From positions 1 to 63,556 of the forward strand of contig JAFRGD010000026.1 in assembly GCA_017433975.1 (NCBI GenBank): a DNA stretch of 63,556 nucleotides, read 5' to 3'. Below the pieces are notes generated by a model. It searched no databases, was not told the origin of the DNA, and saw nothing but the letters and a program-made list of their open reading frames with translations. This stretch comes from Mogibacterium sp. (GTDB lineage: Bacteria > Bacillota > Clostridia > Peptostreptococcales > Anaerovoracaceae). Below, piece after piece: positions 34,173-44,127 of this stretch (its first letter is position 1; every line of letters starts with the position of its first letter). A program made the translations under genes and the position numbers.

Positions 34173-37100
34173 ATGTTTGAAAATTTATCCGACAAAAAGA
34201 TTTCCGAGACCCAGGGCGAACAGATCGAACGATGGAATGAGATCGACATCCTCAACCTCTGCGTAGAGGAGAGAGAGGGATGCCCGAGCTTTGTATTCTA
34301 TGAAGGCCCGCCGACGGCCAACGGCCGGCCGGGCATTCACCACGTCATCGCGCGGACGCTCAAGGACTCGATCAACAGATACAAGACCATGCAGGGTTAC
34401 CAGGTCAAGAGAAAAGGCGGCTGGGACACCCACGGACTGCCTGTCGAGATCGAGGTCGAGAAACAGCTCGGCATGACCGGCAAGCAGGACATCGAGAAAT
34501 ACGGTATTATGGAATTCAACGAGAAGTGCCGCGAGTCCGTGTTCAAATACACGGGCATGTGGAAGGACATGTCGGAAAAGATGGGCTACATGGCCGACAT
34601 GACCGACCCGTACGTTACATACCACAATGAGTACATCGAGACCGGCTGGTGGATCATCAAGAAATTCTTCGACGGCGGCCTGATTTACGAAGGCCACAAG
34701 GTCCAGCCGTACTGCGCCCGCTGCGGAACGGGCCTCGCTTCGCACGAGGTCGCGCAGGGCTACAAGGAGATCGCGGTCCTCTCCGTCACTTGCAAATTCA
34801 AGCGCAAGGACAGAGAAAACGAGTACTTCCTCGCGTGGACGACCACGCCGTGGACTCTCCCGTCGAACGTCGTTTTGACGGTCGGACCTGAGGTCGACTA
34901 TGTCAGAGTTAAGATGCTCCAGGGTGACGAGGCCGGCAATATCTTCTACGTGGGCAAGGCGCTCGCCGACCAGATCCTCGGCGCGGGCAACTACGAAGTC
35001 CTCGAGGAGATGAAGGGCAAGGACCTCGAGTACGTCGAGTACGAGCCGCTCATGCCGTTCGTCGAGATGAAGGACGGCGACAAGAAAGCCTTCTTTGTCA
35101 CGCTGGCGGACTATGTCTCGGTCGAAGACGGTACCGGAATCGTCCACACCGCGTACGCGTTCGGTGAGGACGACTACAACACCTGTCGCAAGTACAACGT
35201 CCCGTTCGTCGAACCGGTCGATGAGAAGGGCCGCTTCACCGCGACGCCTTGGGCCGGCCGCTTCGTCATGGACGACGGCCTCGACGTCGAGATCCTCAAG
35301 TGGCTCGCCGTGGAGGGCAAGCTCTTTGCAAGACAAAAAATGTACCACAACTACCCGCACTGCTGGCGCTGCAACACGCCGCTCGTTTACTACGCGAAGC
35401 CGGGCTGGTACATCGAGATGAGCAAGCTCAAGAACGAGCTCGTCGCCAACAACAATACAGTTAACTGGTTCCCGCCGTACGTCGGCGAGAAGCGCTTCGG
35501 GAACTGGCTCGAGGAGGTCAAGGACTGGAACATCTCGAGAAACCGTTACTGGGGCACCCCGATTCCGATCTGGCGCTGCGAGTGCGGCCACATCGAGTGC
35601 ATCGGGAGCCGCGCGGAACTCGCAGAGAAAGCGATCGAGACGGTCGACCCGGAGACGATCGAACTCCACAGACCGTACGTGGACGACGTGCATCTGACCT
35701 GCCCGGTCTGCGGCAAGCCGATGCAGCGCATCCCGGAGGTCATGGACTGCTGGTTTGACTCCGGCGCCATGCCGTTTGCGCAGTGGCACTATCCGTTTGA
35801 GCACGCGGAGGAGTTCGACACCGAGCTCTTCCCGGCGGACTTCATCTGCGAAGGCATCGACCAGACCCGCGGCTGGTTCTACTCGCTCATGGCGGTTTCG
35901 ACCTATGTCAAGGGTTGCTCACCATACCGCAACGTCCTGGTCAACGACCTGATCCTCGACAAAGAGGGCAAGAAGATGTCCAAGCACGTCGGCAACACCG
36001 TCGACCCGTTCGACCAGCTCGAGAAATACGGCGCGGACGCGCTGCGTTGGTACCTCGTTTCGACATCGCCGGCATGGGTTCCGACCCGGTATGACGAGGA
36101 CGGCGTCAAGGAGGTGCAGAGCAAGTTCTTCGGCACGCTAAAGAACATTTACAACTTCTTCGTGCTCTATTCCAACCTGGACGACATCGATCCGACGGCG
36201 TTCGACGTTCCGTACGCGGAGCGGCCGGAGCTCGACCGCTGGATCATCTCCAGATACACCAAGACGATCAAAGAAGCGACCGAATACCTCGACGAGTACG
36301 ACCATATGAAGATGGTCCGCGCGATGAGCGACTTCGTCGTCGAGGACCTGTCCAACTGGTACATCCGGCGCGCGCGCCGCAGATTCTACGCGGAGGGCAT
36401 GGACACGGACAAGATGAGCGTCTACGCGACGACGTACGAAGTCCTGACCGGCGTGGTCAAGCTGATCGCCCCGATCGCGCCGTTCATCTCGGACGAGATG
36501 TACATCAAGCTGACCGGGGAGACGACTGTTCACACCGCGTTTTATCCGAAGGCGGACGAGTCGCTGATCGACGAGGCCGTTGAGGAGAGAATGGGTCTGG
36601 TCAAGACGCTGGTCAACCTCGGCCGCGCGACGAGAGAGAAAGCCAAGCTCAAGGTCAGACAGCCGCTGTCCGAGGTTCTCGTGGACGGCGCTTACGAGCC
36701 GATCATCGGCGACCTGGTCTCCCTGATCACCGAGGAGCTGAACGTCAAAGAAGTCCGCTTCGAGAAGGACCTCGACACGTATATGAACTTCGCGGTCAAG
36801 CCGGATTTCCGCGCAGCGGGCCCGGTCCTCGGCAAGAACATCAAGGAGTTCGGCAGCAAGATCGCCGCGATGGACGCCAAGGAACTCATCGCCAAGGCGA
36901 CCGCTGGCTTCGAGATGGAGCTCGGCGGACAGACCTACACAATCACGGAGGACTTCCTCGACGTCCGGATCTCGGCCAAGGAAGGCTTCGTCGTCGGCAT
37001 GGACAACAACGTCTTCACGATCCTCGATACGATGCTGACGCCGGAACTCATCGAGGAGGGCCTCGTACGCGAGGTCATCTCCAAGGTCCAGCAGCTGCGC

Positions 37101-37295
37101 AAGCAGAGTGGCTTCGAGATGATGGACAACATCAACATCTACCTCGATGCGGATGACGAGGTCAGCGCTGCCGTAGAGAAGAGCAAAGACCACATCATGG
37201 ACGAGACGCTGGCGCAGGCGATCGAGTCCCGGACCGGTCTCAAGACCTTCGACATCAACGGTCACAAGACCGGCATCGCTGTCGAAAAACTGTAA
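34173..37295 (+). CDS. ileS: Isoleucyl-tRNA synthetase, eukaryotic-like (IleS2) type
   Basis: 1040 residues from the ATG at 34173 after GAAGGGGAC. It charges tRNA-Ile. The class I signatures are GPPTANGRPGIHH (HIGH region, near residue 45) and KMSKH (KEGKKMSKHVGN). The editing domain (WTTTPWTLPSN) and a long C-terminal domain (WYIRRARRRFYAEG onward) follow. The first signature with GRPGIHHV, and the lack of a C-terminal Cys4 zinc finger, place it with IleS2 enzymes, the class associated with mupirocin tolerance. The resistance itself is an inference. Confidence 0.95.
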   Translation: MFENLSDKKISETQGEQIERWNEIDILNLCVEEREGCPSFVFYEGPPTANGRPGIHHVIARTLKDSINRYKTMQGYQVKRKGGWDTHGLPVEIEVEKQLGMTGKQDIEKYGIMEFNEKCRESVFKYTGMWKDMSEKMGYMADMTDPYVTYHNEYIETGWWIIKKFFDGGLIYEGHKVQPYCARCGTGLASHEVAQGYKEIAVLSVTCKFKRKDRENEYFLAWTTTPWTLPSNVVLTVGPEVDYVRVKMLQGDEAGNIFYVGKALADQILGAGNYEVLEEMKGKDLEYVEYEPLMPFVEMKDGDKKAFFVTLADYVSVEDGTGIVHTAYAFGEDDYNTCRKYNVPFVEPVDEKGRFTATPWAGRFVMDDGLDVEILKWLAVEGKLFARQKMYHNYPHCWRCNTPLVYYAKPGWYIEMSKLKNELVANNNTVNWFPPYVGEKRFGNWLEEVKDWNISRNRYWGTPIPIWRCECGHIECIGSRAELAEKAIETVDPETIELHRPYVDDVHLTCPVCGKPMQRIPEVMDCWFDSGAMPFAQWHYPFEHAEEFDTELFPADFICEGIDQTRGWFYSLMAVSTYVKGCSPYRNVLVNDLILDKEGKKMSKHVGNTVDPFDQLEKYGADALRWYLVSTSPAWVPTRYDEDGVKEVQSKFFGTLKNIYNFFVLYSNLDDIDPTAFDVPYAERPELDRWIISRYTKTIKEATEYLDEYDHMKMVRAMSDFVVEDLSNWYIRRARRRFYAEGMDTDKMSVYATTYEVLTGVVKLIAPIAPFISDEMYIKLTGETTVHTAFYPKADESLIDEAVEERMGLVKTLVNLGRATREKAKLKVRQPLSEVLVDGAYEPIIGDLVSLITEELNVKEVRFEKDLDTYMNFAVKPDFRAAGPVLGKNIKEFGSKIAAMDAKELIAKATAGFEMELGGQTYTITEDFLDVRISAKEGFVVGMDNNVFTILDTMLTPELIEEGLVREVISKVQQLRKQSGFEMMDNINIYLDADDEVSAAVEKSKDHIMDETLAQAIESRTGLKTFDINGHKTGIAVEKL

Positions 37296-37316
37296 CAGAT
37301 ATTCAACAGAATCCCT

Positions 37317-37355
37317 CTGTGCTCCACACTTTGCTGTGGGGCACAGTTTCTGTCT
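37317..37355 (+). terminator. Terminator or hairpin between ileS and rlmN
   Basis: A 12-bp stem CTGTGCTCCACA/TGTGGGGCACAG with one G-U pair is followed by TTTCTGTCT. The imperfect T-run would allow some read-through into rlmN. Confidence 0.65.
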
Positions 37356-37369
37356 GACGGAGAACTCCC

Positions 37370-38431
37370 ATGGACAACCTACTGAATTATGAGCTGATAG
37401 AACTGAATGACATCGTGTCCGGGCTCGGAGAGAAATCCTTCCGCGCCGGGCAGGTCTTCGGCTGGCTGGCAAAAGGCGTCGCGTCGTTTGACGAGATGCG
37501 AAACGTCCCGGCGGCGCTGCGGCAGCGGTTGTCGGAACAGTACTATATCGGGCTGCCGGCCGTCGTCGCGGTGCAGCGGTCCGCAGAGGACGGTACGGTG
37601 AAGTGCCTGTTCGAATACGCCGGCCCGAATGACGGTGCGGTTGCGGTCCGAATCGAGTCGGTTCTGATGCGGTACGAGTATGGAAACTCCATCTGCATCT
37701 CGTCGCAGGCGGGGTGCCGGATGGGCTGCAGGTTCTGCGCGTCGACGCGGAACGGGCTCGTGCGGAACCTGACCGCCGGCGAAATGCTCGGGCAGGTGCT
37801 CGCGATGCGGAACCTCCTCCGTGAAACGGACCCGGCGGCGGATATCCGCCACATCGTCGTCATGGGAATGGGGGAGCCGTTTGACAATTACGATGAGCTT
37901 TCGCGCTTCCTCCGAATCGTTCACGATCCGAAGGGGTACAACCTCGGGATGCGGAATATCACGGTTTCGACCTGCGGCATCGTTCCCATGATTGGCCGCT
38001 TTGCGGAGGACTTCCCGCAGGTCAACGTCGCGATCTCTCTGCACGCGCCAAACGATGCGGTGCGGCGCGAGACCATGCCGATCGCGCGTAAGTATTCAAT
38101 GGAGGAGCTACTGAATGCCTGCGCGAACTACGCGGAGCGGACCGGCCGGCGCGTGACGTTTGAATACGCGCTGATCCGCGGCGTAAACGACGGTGCGGAT
38201 CAGGCGGCCGAGCTCGCGACGATGTTGAAGAAACACATTCCGGCGCAGTTCCTGCACGTCAACCTGATTCCGCTGAACAGCGTGGATGGGACCGGACTTG
38301 CTGGGACAGACCGCGCGGCCGCAGAGTCGTTCTGCAGTGTACTGGAAAAGCGCGGTGTGCAGGCAACCGTCCGGCGGACGCTCGGGTCGGACATCGACGC
38401 AGCATGCGGGCAGCTCCGCAGCCGGTACTGA
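37370..38431 (+). CDS. rlmN: 23S rRNA (adenine-2503-C2)-methyltransferase RlmN
   Basis: 353 residues. A radical SAM enzyme that methylates A2503 of 23S rRNA and A37 of some tRNAs. The cluster motif CRMGCRFC follows the conserved SSQAG, and GMGEPFDNYD is a family signature. Two further catalytic Cys are expected: one in TVSTCGIVP and one near the C terminus (ESFCSVLEKRGVQATVRRTLGSDIDAACGQL). ATG at 37370 follows ACGGAG. Confidence 0.97.
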   Translation: MDNLLNYELIELNDIVSGLGEKSFRAGQVFGWLAKGVASFDEMRNVPAALRQRLSEQYYIGLPAVVAVQRSAEDGTVKCLFEYAGPNDGAVAVRIESVLMRYEYGNSICISSQAGCRMGCRFCASTRNGLVRNLTAGEMLGQVLAMRNLLRETDPAADIRHIVVMGMGEPFDNYDELSRFLRIVHDPKGYNLGMRNITVSTCGIVPMIGRFAEDFPQVNVAISLHAPNDAVRRETMPIARKYSMEELLNACANYAERTGRRVTFEYALIRGVNDGADQAAELATMLKKHIPAQFLHVNLIPLNSVDGTGLAGTDRAAAESFCSVLEKRGVQATVRRTLGSDIDAACGQLRSRY

Positions 38432-38789
38432 CAGTTTTTGATATGAATCAACAAGCGACCGGAACCGTCTTCCGGGTGCGCGACAAGGGGCTCGCCGGCA
38501 GCTGGTTCTTAGCGATTGGCGAGCAGCCACTACTGCGAAGACAGAGCTTAGAACCACTGCGTCGCCGGCGCGAGGCGCGAGCCGTACCCTTGGAGCGTAT
38601 CCGGGAGGCTGATCTGGCCGATTGCTGACTCATAACTTATTCACAAGCAATATTGACAAAGCACAGGCTTTTTTCACAAATCACGGGTCTGTTGTGGTAT
38701 AATATAATGTCTAATTGTGTGGAGACGGTGCTCCACACCAGTTTTGATGACTAGAGATACTATTTAAACATTCAATGGAGAAAACTGAC
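38432..38789 (+). other. Intergenic region before plsX
   Basis: No convincing gene. A short frame at 38443-38628 has no ribosome site and resembles nothing known. The second half is promoter-like: TTGACA at 38653-38658, TATAAT at 38698-38703 (poor -35 at the right distance) and a hairpin GTGTGGAG/CTCCACAC at 38717-38738 in the plsX leader. TTATTCACA at 38637-38645 resembles a DnaA box by one mismatch. The rpmF gene that often precedes plsX is absent. Confidence 0.5.
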
Positions 38790-39869
38790 ATGAATATATT
38801 GATTGACGGCATGGGCGGCGACAACTCGCCTGTTGATGTAATAAAGGGTGCGATGCTCGCCGCAAAACAGATCGATGAGACCATTTCGATCATCGGCCCG
38901 AAGGAACGGATCTGCACGCTGCTTGCGGCGGAGGGTTGCCAGGCGGACGACACGGCTGACGTGGAAGCGCTCGGCTATGTTCCTTTTACCAACAAAGACG
39001 GAAAGGCGTTCCGGGTCTATCCGGCGTCCGATATCATTACAAATAACGAAGCGCCTGCGATGGCGGTGCGTAAGCACAAGGATTCGACCATCGTGCGCGG
39101 CATTTCGCTGGTGAAATCCGGTGAGGCGGACATCTTCCTCTCAGCGGGCAGCACGGGAGCGCTGCTCACCGGCAGCCTGCTGATTCTCGGCCGGATCAAA
39201 GGCGTCAAGCGCCCGGGCATCGCGACGTTCTTTCCGAAGATCGGCCAGAACGACACCATGCTCATCGTCGACGTCGGCGCCAGTGTGGACCCGAAGCCGG
39301 AGTACCTGCTGCAGTTCGGAATCATGGGCAGCATTTTTGTCAACCTCGTCAAAGGGGTCGAGAATCCTGCGGTCATGATGCTCAACGTCGGCGCGGAGGC
39401 GGAGAAGGGCGACGAGGTACATAAGGAGGCGTACCGGCTTCTTATGGATAGCTCGCTCAACTTCCTCGGGAACGTCGAAGGACGGGACGTCCCGTTCGGT
39501 CCGTGCGACGTCGTCGTGACGGACGGCTTTGCGGGGAACATCTTCCTCAAGACGGCCGAAGGCGTTGCGCTCGTAATCATGAAGACGATCAAGCAGAAAC
39601 TCACGGAGACGACCGCTGCCAAACTGGGAGCGCTGCTTGCAAAGAATAAACTATATGAGCTGAAAAGCGAGCTGAACTATTCGGAGGAAGGCGGCGCGCC
39701 GATCCTCGGCGTGAACGGCGCCGTGCTCAAGGTGCACGGGAACTCCAAGGCGGAGGACTTCTGCAACGCAATCCTCAAGGCGGTCCCGTACGTGAATCAC
39801 AATGTGACCAGGCGAATTGCGGAAGCGATTCTCGCGAACAAGGAACTGCAGGGGGCGCAAAATGAGTGA
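38790..39869 (+). CDS. plsX: Phosphate acyltransferase PlsX
   Basis: 359 residues; the ATG at 38790 begins the conserved MNILIDGMGGDNSP and lies nine bases after GGAG, while an ATG at 38775 precedes that site. PlsX converts acyl-ACP to acyl-phosphate for phospholipid synthesis; its partner PlsY is encoded at 46345. Motifs: SAGSTGALLTG, RPGIATFFP, VDVGAS and VVTDGFAGNIFLKTAEG. The stop overlaps rnc by 8 bases. Confidence 0.96.
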   Translation: MNILIDGMGGDNSPVDVIKGAMLAAKQIDETISIIGPKERICTLLAAEGCQADDTADVEALGYVPFTNKDGKAFRVYPASDIITNNEAPAMAVRKHKDSTIVRGISLVKSGEADIFLSAGSTGALLTGSLLILGRIKGVKRPGIATFFPKIGQNDTMLIVDVGASVDPKPEYLLQFGIMGSIFVNLVKGVENPAVMMLNVGAEAEKGDEVHKEAYRLLMDSSLNFLGNVEGRDVPFGPCDVVVTDGFAGNIFLKTAEGVALVIMKTIKQKLTETTAAKLGALLAKNKLYELKSELNYSEEGGAPILGVNGAVLKVHGNSKAEDFCNAILKAVPYVNHNVTRRIAEAILANKELQGAQNE

Positions 39870-40551
39870 CATCAAAGACCTCGAACGCGTCCTCGGCTAC
39901 ACGTTCCGGAACCCGGACCTCCTAACGCACGCACTGACGCACAGTTCATACACATCCGAGAACGAACAGCCTTACGAGGAGAATAACGAGCGGCTGGAGT
40001 TCATCGGGGACGCGGTCCTCGACGCGATCGTCGGCATCGCGCTTTACGAGGTGCTCACCACATCCCGCGAAGGCGACCTGACCAAAAAGAGAGCCTACGT
40101 CGTCTGCGAACGGTCCCTCGCGGAGTCTGCGAGAGAGATCGGCCTCGGGGCGTATCTGCGCCTTGGCCACGGAGAGGAGATCACGGGCGGTCGGGACAAG
40201 GACTCCATCCTCGCCGATGCTTTTGAAGCGGTCATCGGAGCGGTCGCCATCGACAGCGGGTACGAAAACGCGCGCTACGTCGTGCTGCACCTCCTCATGG
40301 ACAGCATCATTCGGACGCTGAACGGCAGCGTGCAGGATTACAAGACGGAACTGCAGGAGCGCGCACAGGAGCACTTCGGCAAGGTCAGTATCCGCTACAA
40401 TCTCGACCGCGCGGAGGGGCCGGACCACAACAAAACCTTTACCGTTACCGTCCTGATCAACGGAAACCGCCTCGGAACCGGCCAGGGCCGGACCAAAAAA
40501 GAAGCGGAACAGAACGCCGCGCGCAACGCGCTGACAAAGGGGGAAGAGTAA
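39862..40551 (+). CDS. rnc: Ribonuclease III
   Basis: 229 residues from the ATG at 39862, inside the plsX end and after GGGGG. The catalytic domain holds NERLEFIGDAVLD (the RNase III signature with metal-binding Glu/Asp) and DAFEAVIGA; the C-terminal double-stranded-RNA-binding domain covers about residues 155-225 (DYKTELQE, GQGRTKKEAEQNAARNAL). It processes rRNA and structured mRNA. The order plsX-rnc-smc-ftsY is typical for Bacillota. Confidence 0.97.
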   Translation: MSDIKDLERVLGYTFRNPDLLTHALTHSSYTSENEQPYEENNERLEFIGDAVLDAIVGIALYEVLTTSREGDLTKKRAYVVCERSLAESAREIGLGAYLRLGHGEEITGGRDKDSILADAFEAVIGAVAIDSGYENARYVVLHLLMDSIIRTLNGSVQDYKTELQERAQEHFGKVSIRYNLDRAEGPDHNKTFTVTVLINGNRLGTGQGRTKKEAEQNAARNALTKGEE

Positions 40552-40553
40552 AC

Positions 40554-43500
40554 TTGTACTTTAAACGATTGGAAATGCAGGGTTTCAAGTCCTTTGCGGA
40601 CCCTGTGACCATAGAACTGAATGACGGCATCACGTGCATCGTCGGCCCGAACGGCAGCGGCAAGAGCAACATCAGCGACGCGGTCCGGTGGGTGCTCGGC
40701 GAGCAGAATCCGCGGTCGCTCCGCGGCGGCAGGATGGAGGACGTCATCTTCTCCGGCACCGCGACGCGCAAGCCGAAGGGCATGGCGGAGGTCACGCTGG
40801 TGGTCGACAATTCGAGCGGGATGCTGCCGCTGGACTACAGCGAAGTCGCGATTACGCGGCGGATGTACCGGTCCGGCGAGAGCGAATTCCTCATTAACGG
40901 AAACCGCTGCCGGCTCCGTGACATCAAGGAACTCTTCATGGACACCGGCATCGGCGTGGACGGCTATTCGATCATCGGACAGGGCCGGATCGCGGACATC
41001 GTCAGCACCAAGCCGGAGAACCGCCGTGAGATCTTTGAGGAGGCCGCGGGCGTTGTCATGTATAAGACGCGCAAAGCCGAGGCGGAGCGCAAGCTCGCGT
41101 CCGCGAGCGACAACCTCGAACGCGTCCGGGACATCATCAACGAAATCGAAAGCCGGATCGGCGGGCTCAAGACCGAGTCCGAAAAGGCTTCGGAATACAT
41201 CGTCCTCCGGGACCGGTATAAATACCTTTCGGTCAACATCATCCTTCACAACCTCGTGAGCCTCGAGAAGAGCGTTAAAGCGGCGGAGGAAGAACTCGCC
41301 GAACTGAACGAACAATACGAGAGCCGGGTTGCCAAGGCAGAGGAGCTGGAGCAGATTCTGGAAAGCCAGCGGCTGCGCGACGCGGACCTCTCCGGCAAGG
41401 CGGAGCAGGCGAACCGAGACCTGCTCGCCAAGGTTGAGGAACTGCACCTGATCACCAACCGCGGCCAGATCAATGAGGAGCGCCTCGCGTCAATTGAACG
41501 CGAACTGACACGGCTCGGTGACGTGATCCGCGACGCGGAAAAGAAGGTTTCGCTCGAACAGGAGAATTACGATTCGCTGCACGCGAACGAGCTCGCGCTG
41601 GCTGCCGACAAGGCGACGGCCGAACAGGACCTCCAGCAGGCGATCTACCGCCTGAATGAGCACCAGACCAAGGCAAGCATCGTGAACGAGGAGGTCGAGC
41701 GGAACAAGAACGAGATCATCGACCTCAGCAACAAGAACGTCGCGCGGCGGGCGGAGATTTCGACGCTCGAGAACTACAAGGTCACGCTGAACGCCCGCAG
41801 GGACCAGTTGGTCGCGGATTTTGAGACGCGCGACGAGGCCGAGACCGCAAACCGCGAGGCTTTGCGCGTTGCGGAGGCCGCTCTCGAGGAAAAAGAGCAG
41901 AAAAACCGCGCTTTAACGAAACGAACGGAAGAAATTGCCAATAATATTATATCGGTCAACAATAAGTCCGCCGACCTTTCCGACGAAATCGAGCGCACGA
42001 CGATCGAAATCAACCGCGCAACGGCCCGCCGGAGCACCATCGAGGAGATGGAGGCGAACTACGAAGGATACAATAACGCGGTCCGGCAGGTCATGCAGCG
42101 TTCTTTCCGCGGCATCATAGGGACGGTTTCCGACCTGATTCAGGTTCCGGAGCAGTACATCCTGGCCGTGGAGACCGCGCTCGGGGCACAGCTGCAGAAC
42201 ATCGTCTGCGAGGACGATGACGCGGCGCGGTCCGCCATCGACTGGCTCAAGGCCGCCAAGGCCGGCCGTGCGACGTTCCTGCCGGTGCGGTCAGTCAAGG
42301 CCGATCCGATTCCGCTGAGCGGCCGCGTGAAGGACGCGGAGGGCTTCATCGGGCTCGGAAGCGACCTCGTTACGAGCGACAAGCGGTATGAAAAAATCGT
42401 TCAATATCTGCTTTGCAGGGTGATCCTCGTCGACCGTATGGATCACGCAGTCCGCATTTCCAAACTGCCGATCGGCGGCTTCCGCATCGTGACACTGGAA
42501 GGCGAAGTCATCACTGCGAGCGGATCGATCACCGGCGGAACTTATAAGAATAAAACGGCTAATTTGCTCGACCGCAAGAACGAGATTCAGACGCTGACCG
42601 CCCGGATCGACGGACTCAAGGCGCAACTCGAGCGGGCGAAAGGTAAAAAAGAGCAGTGCGAGCGCGACATCCGCGCGCTTAAGGACGAGCGGAGCGCGGT
42701 TTATCAGGAACTGCAGCAGATCGAAGTCGACTGCTCGGCGCTTCGGAGCGACCGCGACCACGCGCTGGAGCTCGTGAAGGCCGCGGCGGACAGCCAGGAA
42801 CGGTACCAGGCCGAGATCGAGACGGTCAAGGACGACATCAGCCGTGCCGAGGCCATGGTCAGCCGCTATCAGGCCGAAATCGAAGCCTCTGAGGCGGAGA
42901 TTGCGGAGCTGCAGGAGACCGCGGAACAGCACATTGCAGACGCGCAGAAATACCGCAGCATCGTTGAGGACGACAACGAAGAGATCGTCCGTTGCAGGGT
43001 CTCGCTGTCTGAGATCGAGACCAAGGTACTCGGTCTGAACGAGCTCATCGAGCGTGTCCGTGACTCGCTGACGGAGGCCGAAATCATACTCGAGGAGTCG
43101 AAAGACGAGGAGAAGGAGTTGACCGACCAGCGGACGCTCCTGACCAGCACCGGGGAAGAAGCCGGCGAGAAGGTCGAACAGCTCCGCGTAGAGAAGGAAG
43201 CTCTGGAAGAGTCCTTGCAGGCGCTCCAGGCGAACCTCGACCGGAACCGCGCAGCGCACGAGACGTCGCTCCGCGAGCAGAAGTCAAACGCGAACGAACT
43301 GTCCGCGCTGCAGGATAAGAAATATAAACTCGAAGTCCGCTCCGCGCGGAACGAGGCGCTGCTCGACGCGCAAAAGGACAAGCTCTGGGAGGAGTTCGAG
43401 ATTTCCTACGCGGAGGCCCTCGACATGCGCGACGACAGCTTTACCATCACTTCGGGCAACAAAGAAGCCCGTGAGGTGCGTCTGCGGATGGCCGAGCTCG

Positions 43501-44114
43501 GTGACGTCAACATCTCCTCCATCGAGGAGTATAAGACGGTCAGCAAGCGCTACGAGTTCATGACCGCCCAGGAGGCCGACATCACCCGCGCCATGAACGA
43601 GCTCAAGGGAATTATATCCAACATGGACCGCACGATCCGCGAGAAGTTCAAGGAGAACTTCGACAAGGTCGTCGTGAACTTCGAGGAGTCGTTCAAGGAA
43701 CTCTTCGGCGGCGGAACAGCCGAACTCCGGCTCGAGGACGAGTCCGACCCGCTGGAATCCGGCATCGAGATCATCGCGCAGCCGCCGGGGAAGCGCCTCA
43801 AGAACATCAACCTGATGTCCGGCGGCGAGAAGACCCTCACGGCCATCGCGCTCATGTTCGCGGTTCTCAAGGCCAAGCCGACTCCGTTCTGCATTCTCGA
43901 TGAGGTGGAGGCGGCGCTCGATGAGGCCAACATTGAACGGTTCTCGAACTACCTGCACAACTTCAAAGAGGTCCAGTTCGCGCTCATCACGCACCAGAAG
44001 GCGACGATGGAGCACGCGGACGTATTATACGGTGTGACGATGCCGGAACAGGGCATCACCAGGCTGCTGTCGCTCAGGCTCGGCGACGCGTTCGACGTCG
44101 ACGGCCTGTCGTAA
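40554..44114 (+). CDS. smc: Chromosome segregation ATPase SMC
   Basis: 1186 residues from a TTG start at 40554, two bases after the rnc stop. An N-terminal ATPase half with Walker A GPNGSGKSN (about 32-40), coiled coil, hinge (about 510-640, with GIIGTVSDLIQVPEQY and GGTYKN), second coiled coil, then the C-terminal half with signature NLMSGGEKTLTAIAL and Walker B FCILDEVEAALDEAN. It condenses and segregates the chromosome with ScpAB, which are not in the window. Length is normal. Confidence 0.98.
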   Translation: MYFKRLEMQGFKSFADPVTIELNDGITCIVGPNGSGKSNISDAVRWVLGEQNPRSLRGGRMEDVIFSGTATRKPKGMAEVTLVVDNSSGMLPLDYSEVAITRRMYRSGESEFLINGNRCRLRDIKELFMDTGIGVDGYSIIGQGRIADIVSTKPENRREIFEEAAGVVMYKTRKAEAERKLASASDNLERVRDIINEIESRIGGLKTESEKASEYIVLRDRYKYLSVNIILHNLVSLEKSVKAAEEELAELNEQYESRVAKAEELEQILESQRLRDADLSGKAEQANRDLLAKVEELHLITNRGQINEERLASIERELTRLGDVIRDAEKKVSLEQENYDSLHANELALAADKATAEQDLQQAIYRLNEHQTKASIVNEEVERNKNEIIDLSNKNVARRAEISTLENYKVTLNARRDQLVADFETRDEAETANREALRVAEAALEEKEQKNRALTKRTEEIANNIISVNNKSADLSDEIERTTIEINRATARRSTIEEMEANYEGYNNAVRQVMQRSFRGIIGTVSDLIQVPEQYILAVETALGAQLQNIVCEDDDAARSAIDWLKAAKAGRATFLPVRSVKADPIPLSGRVKDAEGFIGLGSDLVTSDKRYEKIVQYLLCRVILVDRMDHAVRISKLPIGGFRIVTLEGEVITASGSITGGTYKNKTANLLDRKNEIQTLTARIDGLKAQLERAKGKKEQCERDIRALKDERSAVYQELQQIEVDCSALRSDRDHALELVKAAADSQERYQAEIETVKDDISRAEAMVSRYQAEIEASEAEIAELQETAEQHIADAQKYRSIVEDDNEEIVRCRVSLSEIETKVLGLNELIERVRDSLTEAEIILEESKDEEKELTDQRTLLTSTGEEAGEKVEQLRVEKEALEESLQALQANLDRNRAAHETSLREQKSNANELSALQDKKYKLEVRSARNEALLDAQKDKLWEEFEISYAEALDMRDDSFTITSGNKEAREVRLRMAELGDVNISSIEEYKTVSKRYEFMTAQEADITRAMNELKGIISNMDRTIREKFKENFDKVVVNFEESFKELFGGGTAELRLEDESDPLESGIEIIAQPPGKRLKNINLMSGGEKTLTAIALMFAVLKAKPTPFCILDEVEAALDEANIERFSNYLHNFKEVQFALITHQKATMEHADVLYGVTMPEQGITRLLSLRLGDAFDVDGLS

Positions 44115-44127
44115 CATAGGAGAAACC

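Noticed and set aside
34185..35804. 539-codon open frame antisense to ileS
   Set aside because: Same reason: shadow of a well-supported gene.
38443..38628. Possible small gene after rlmN
   Set aside because: No Shine-Dalgarno, Arg-rich low-information sequence, no known family; treated as intergenic.
38700..38789. FapR operator before plsX
   Set aside because: No TTAGTACC-type inverted repeat; the hairpin there has a different sequence.
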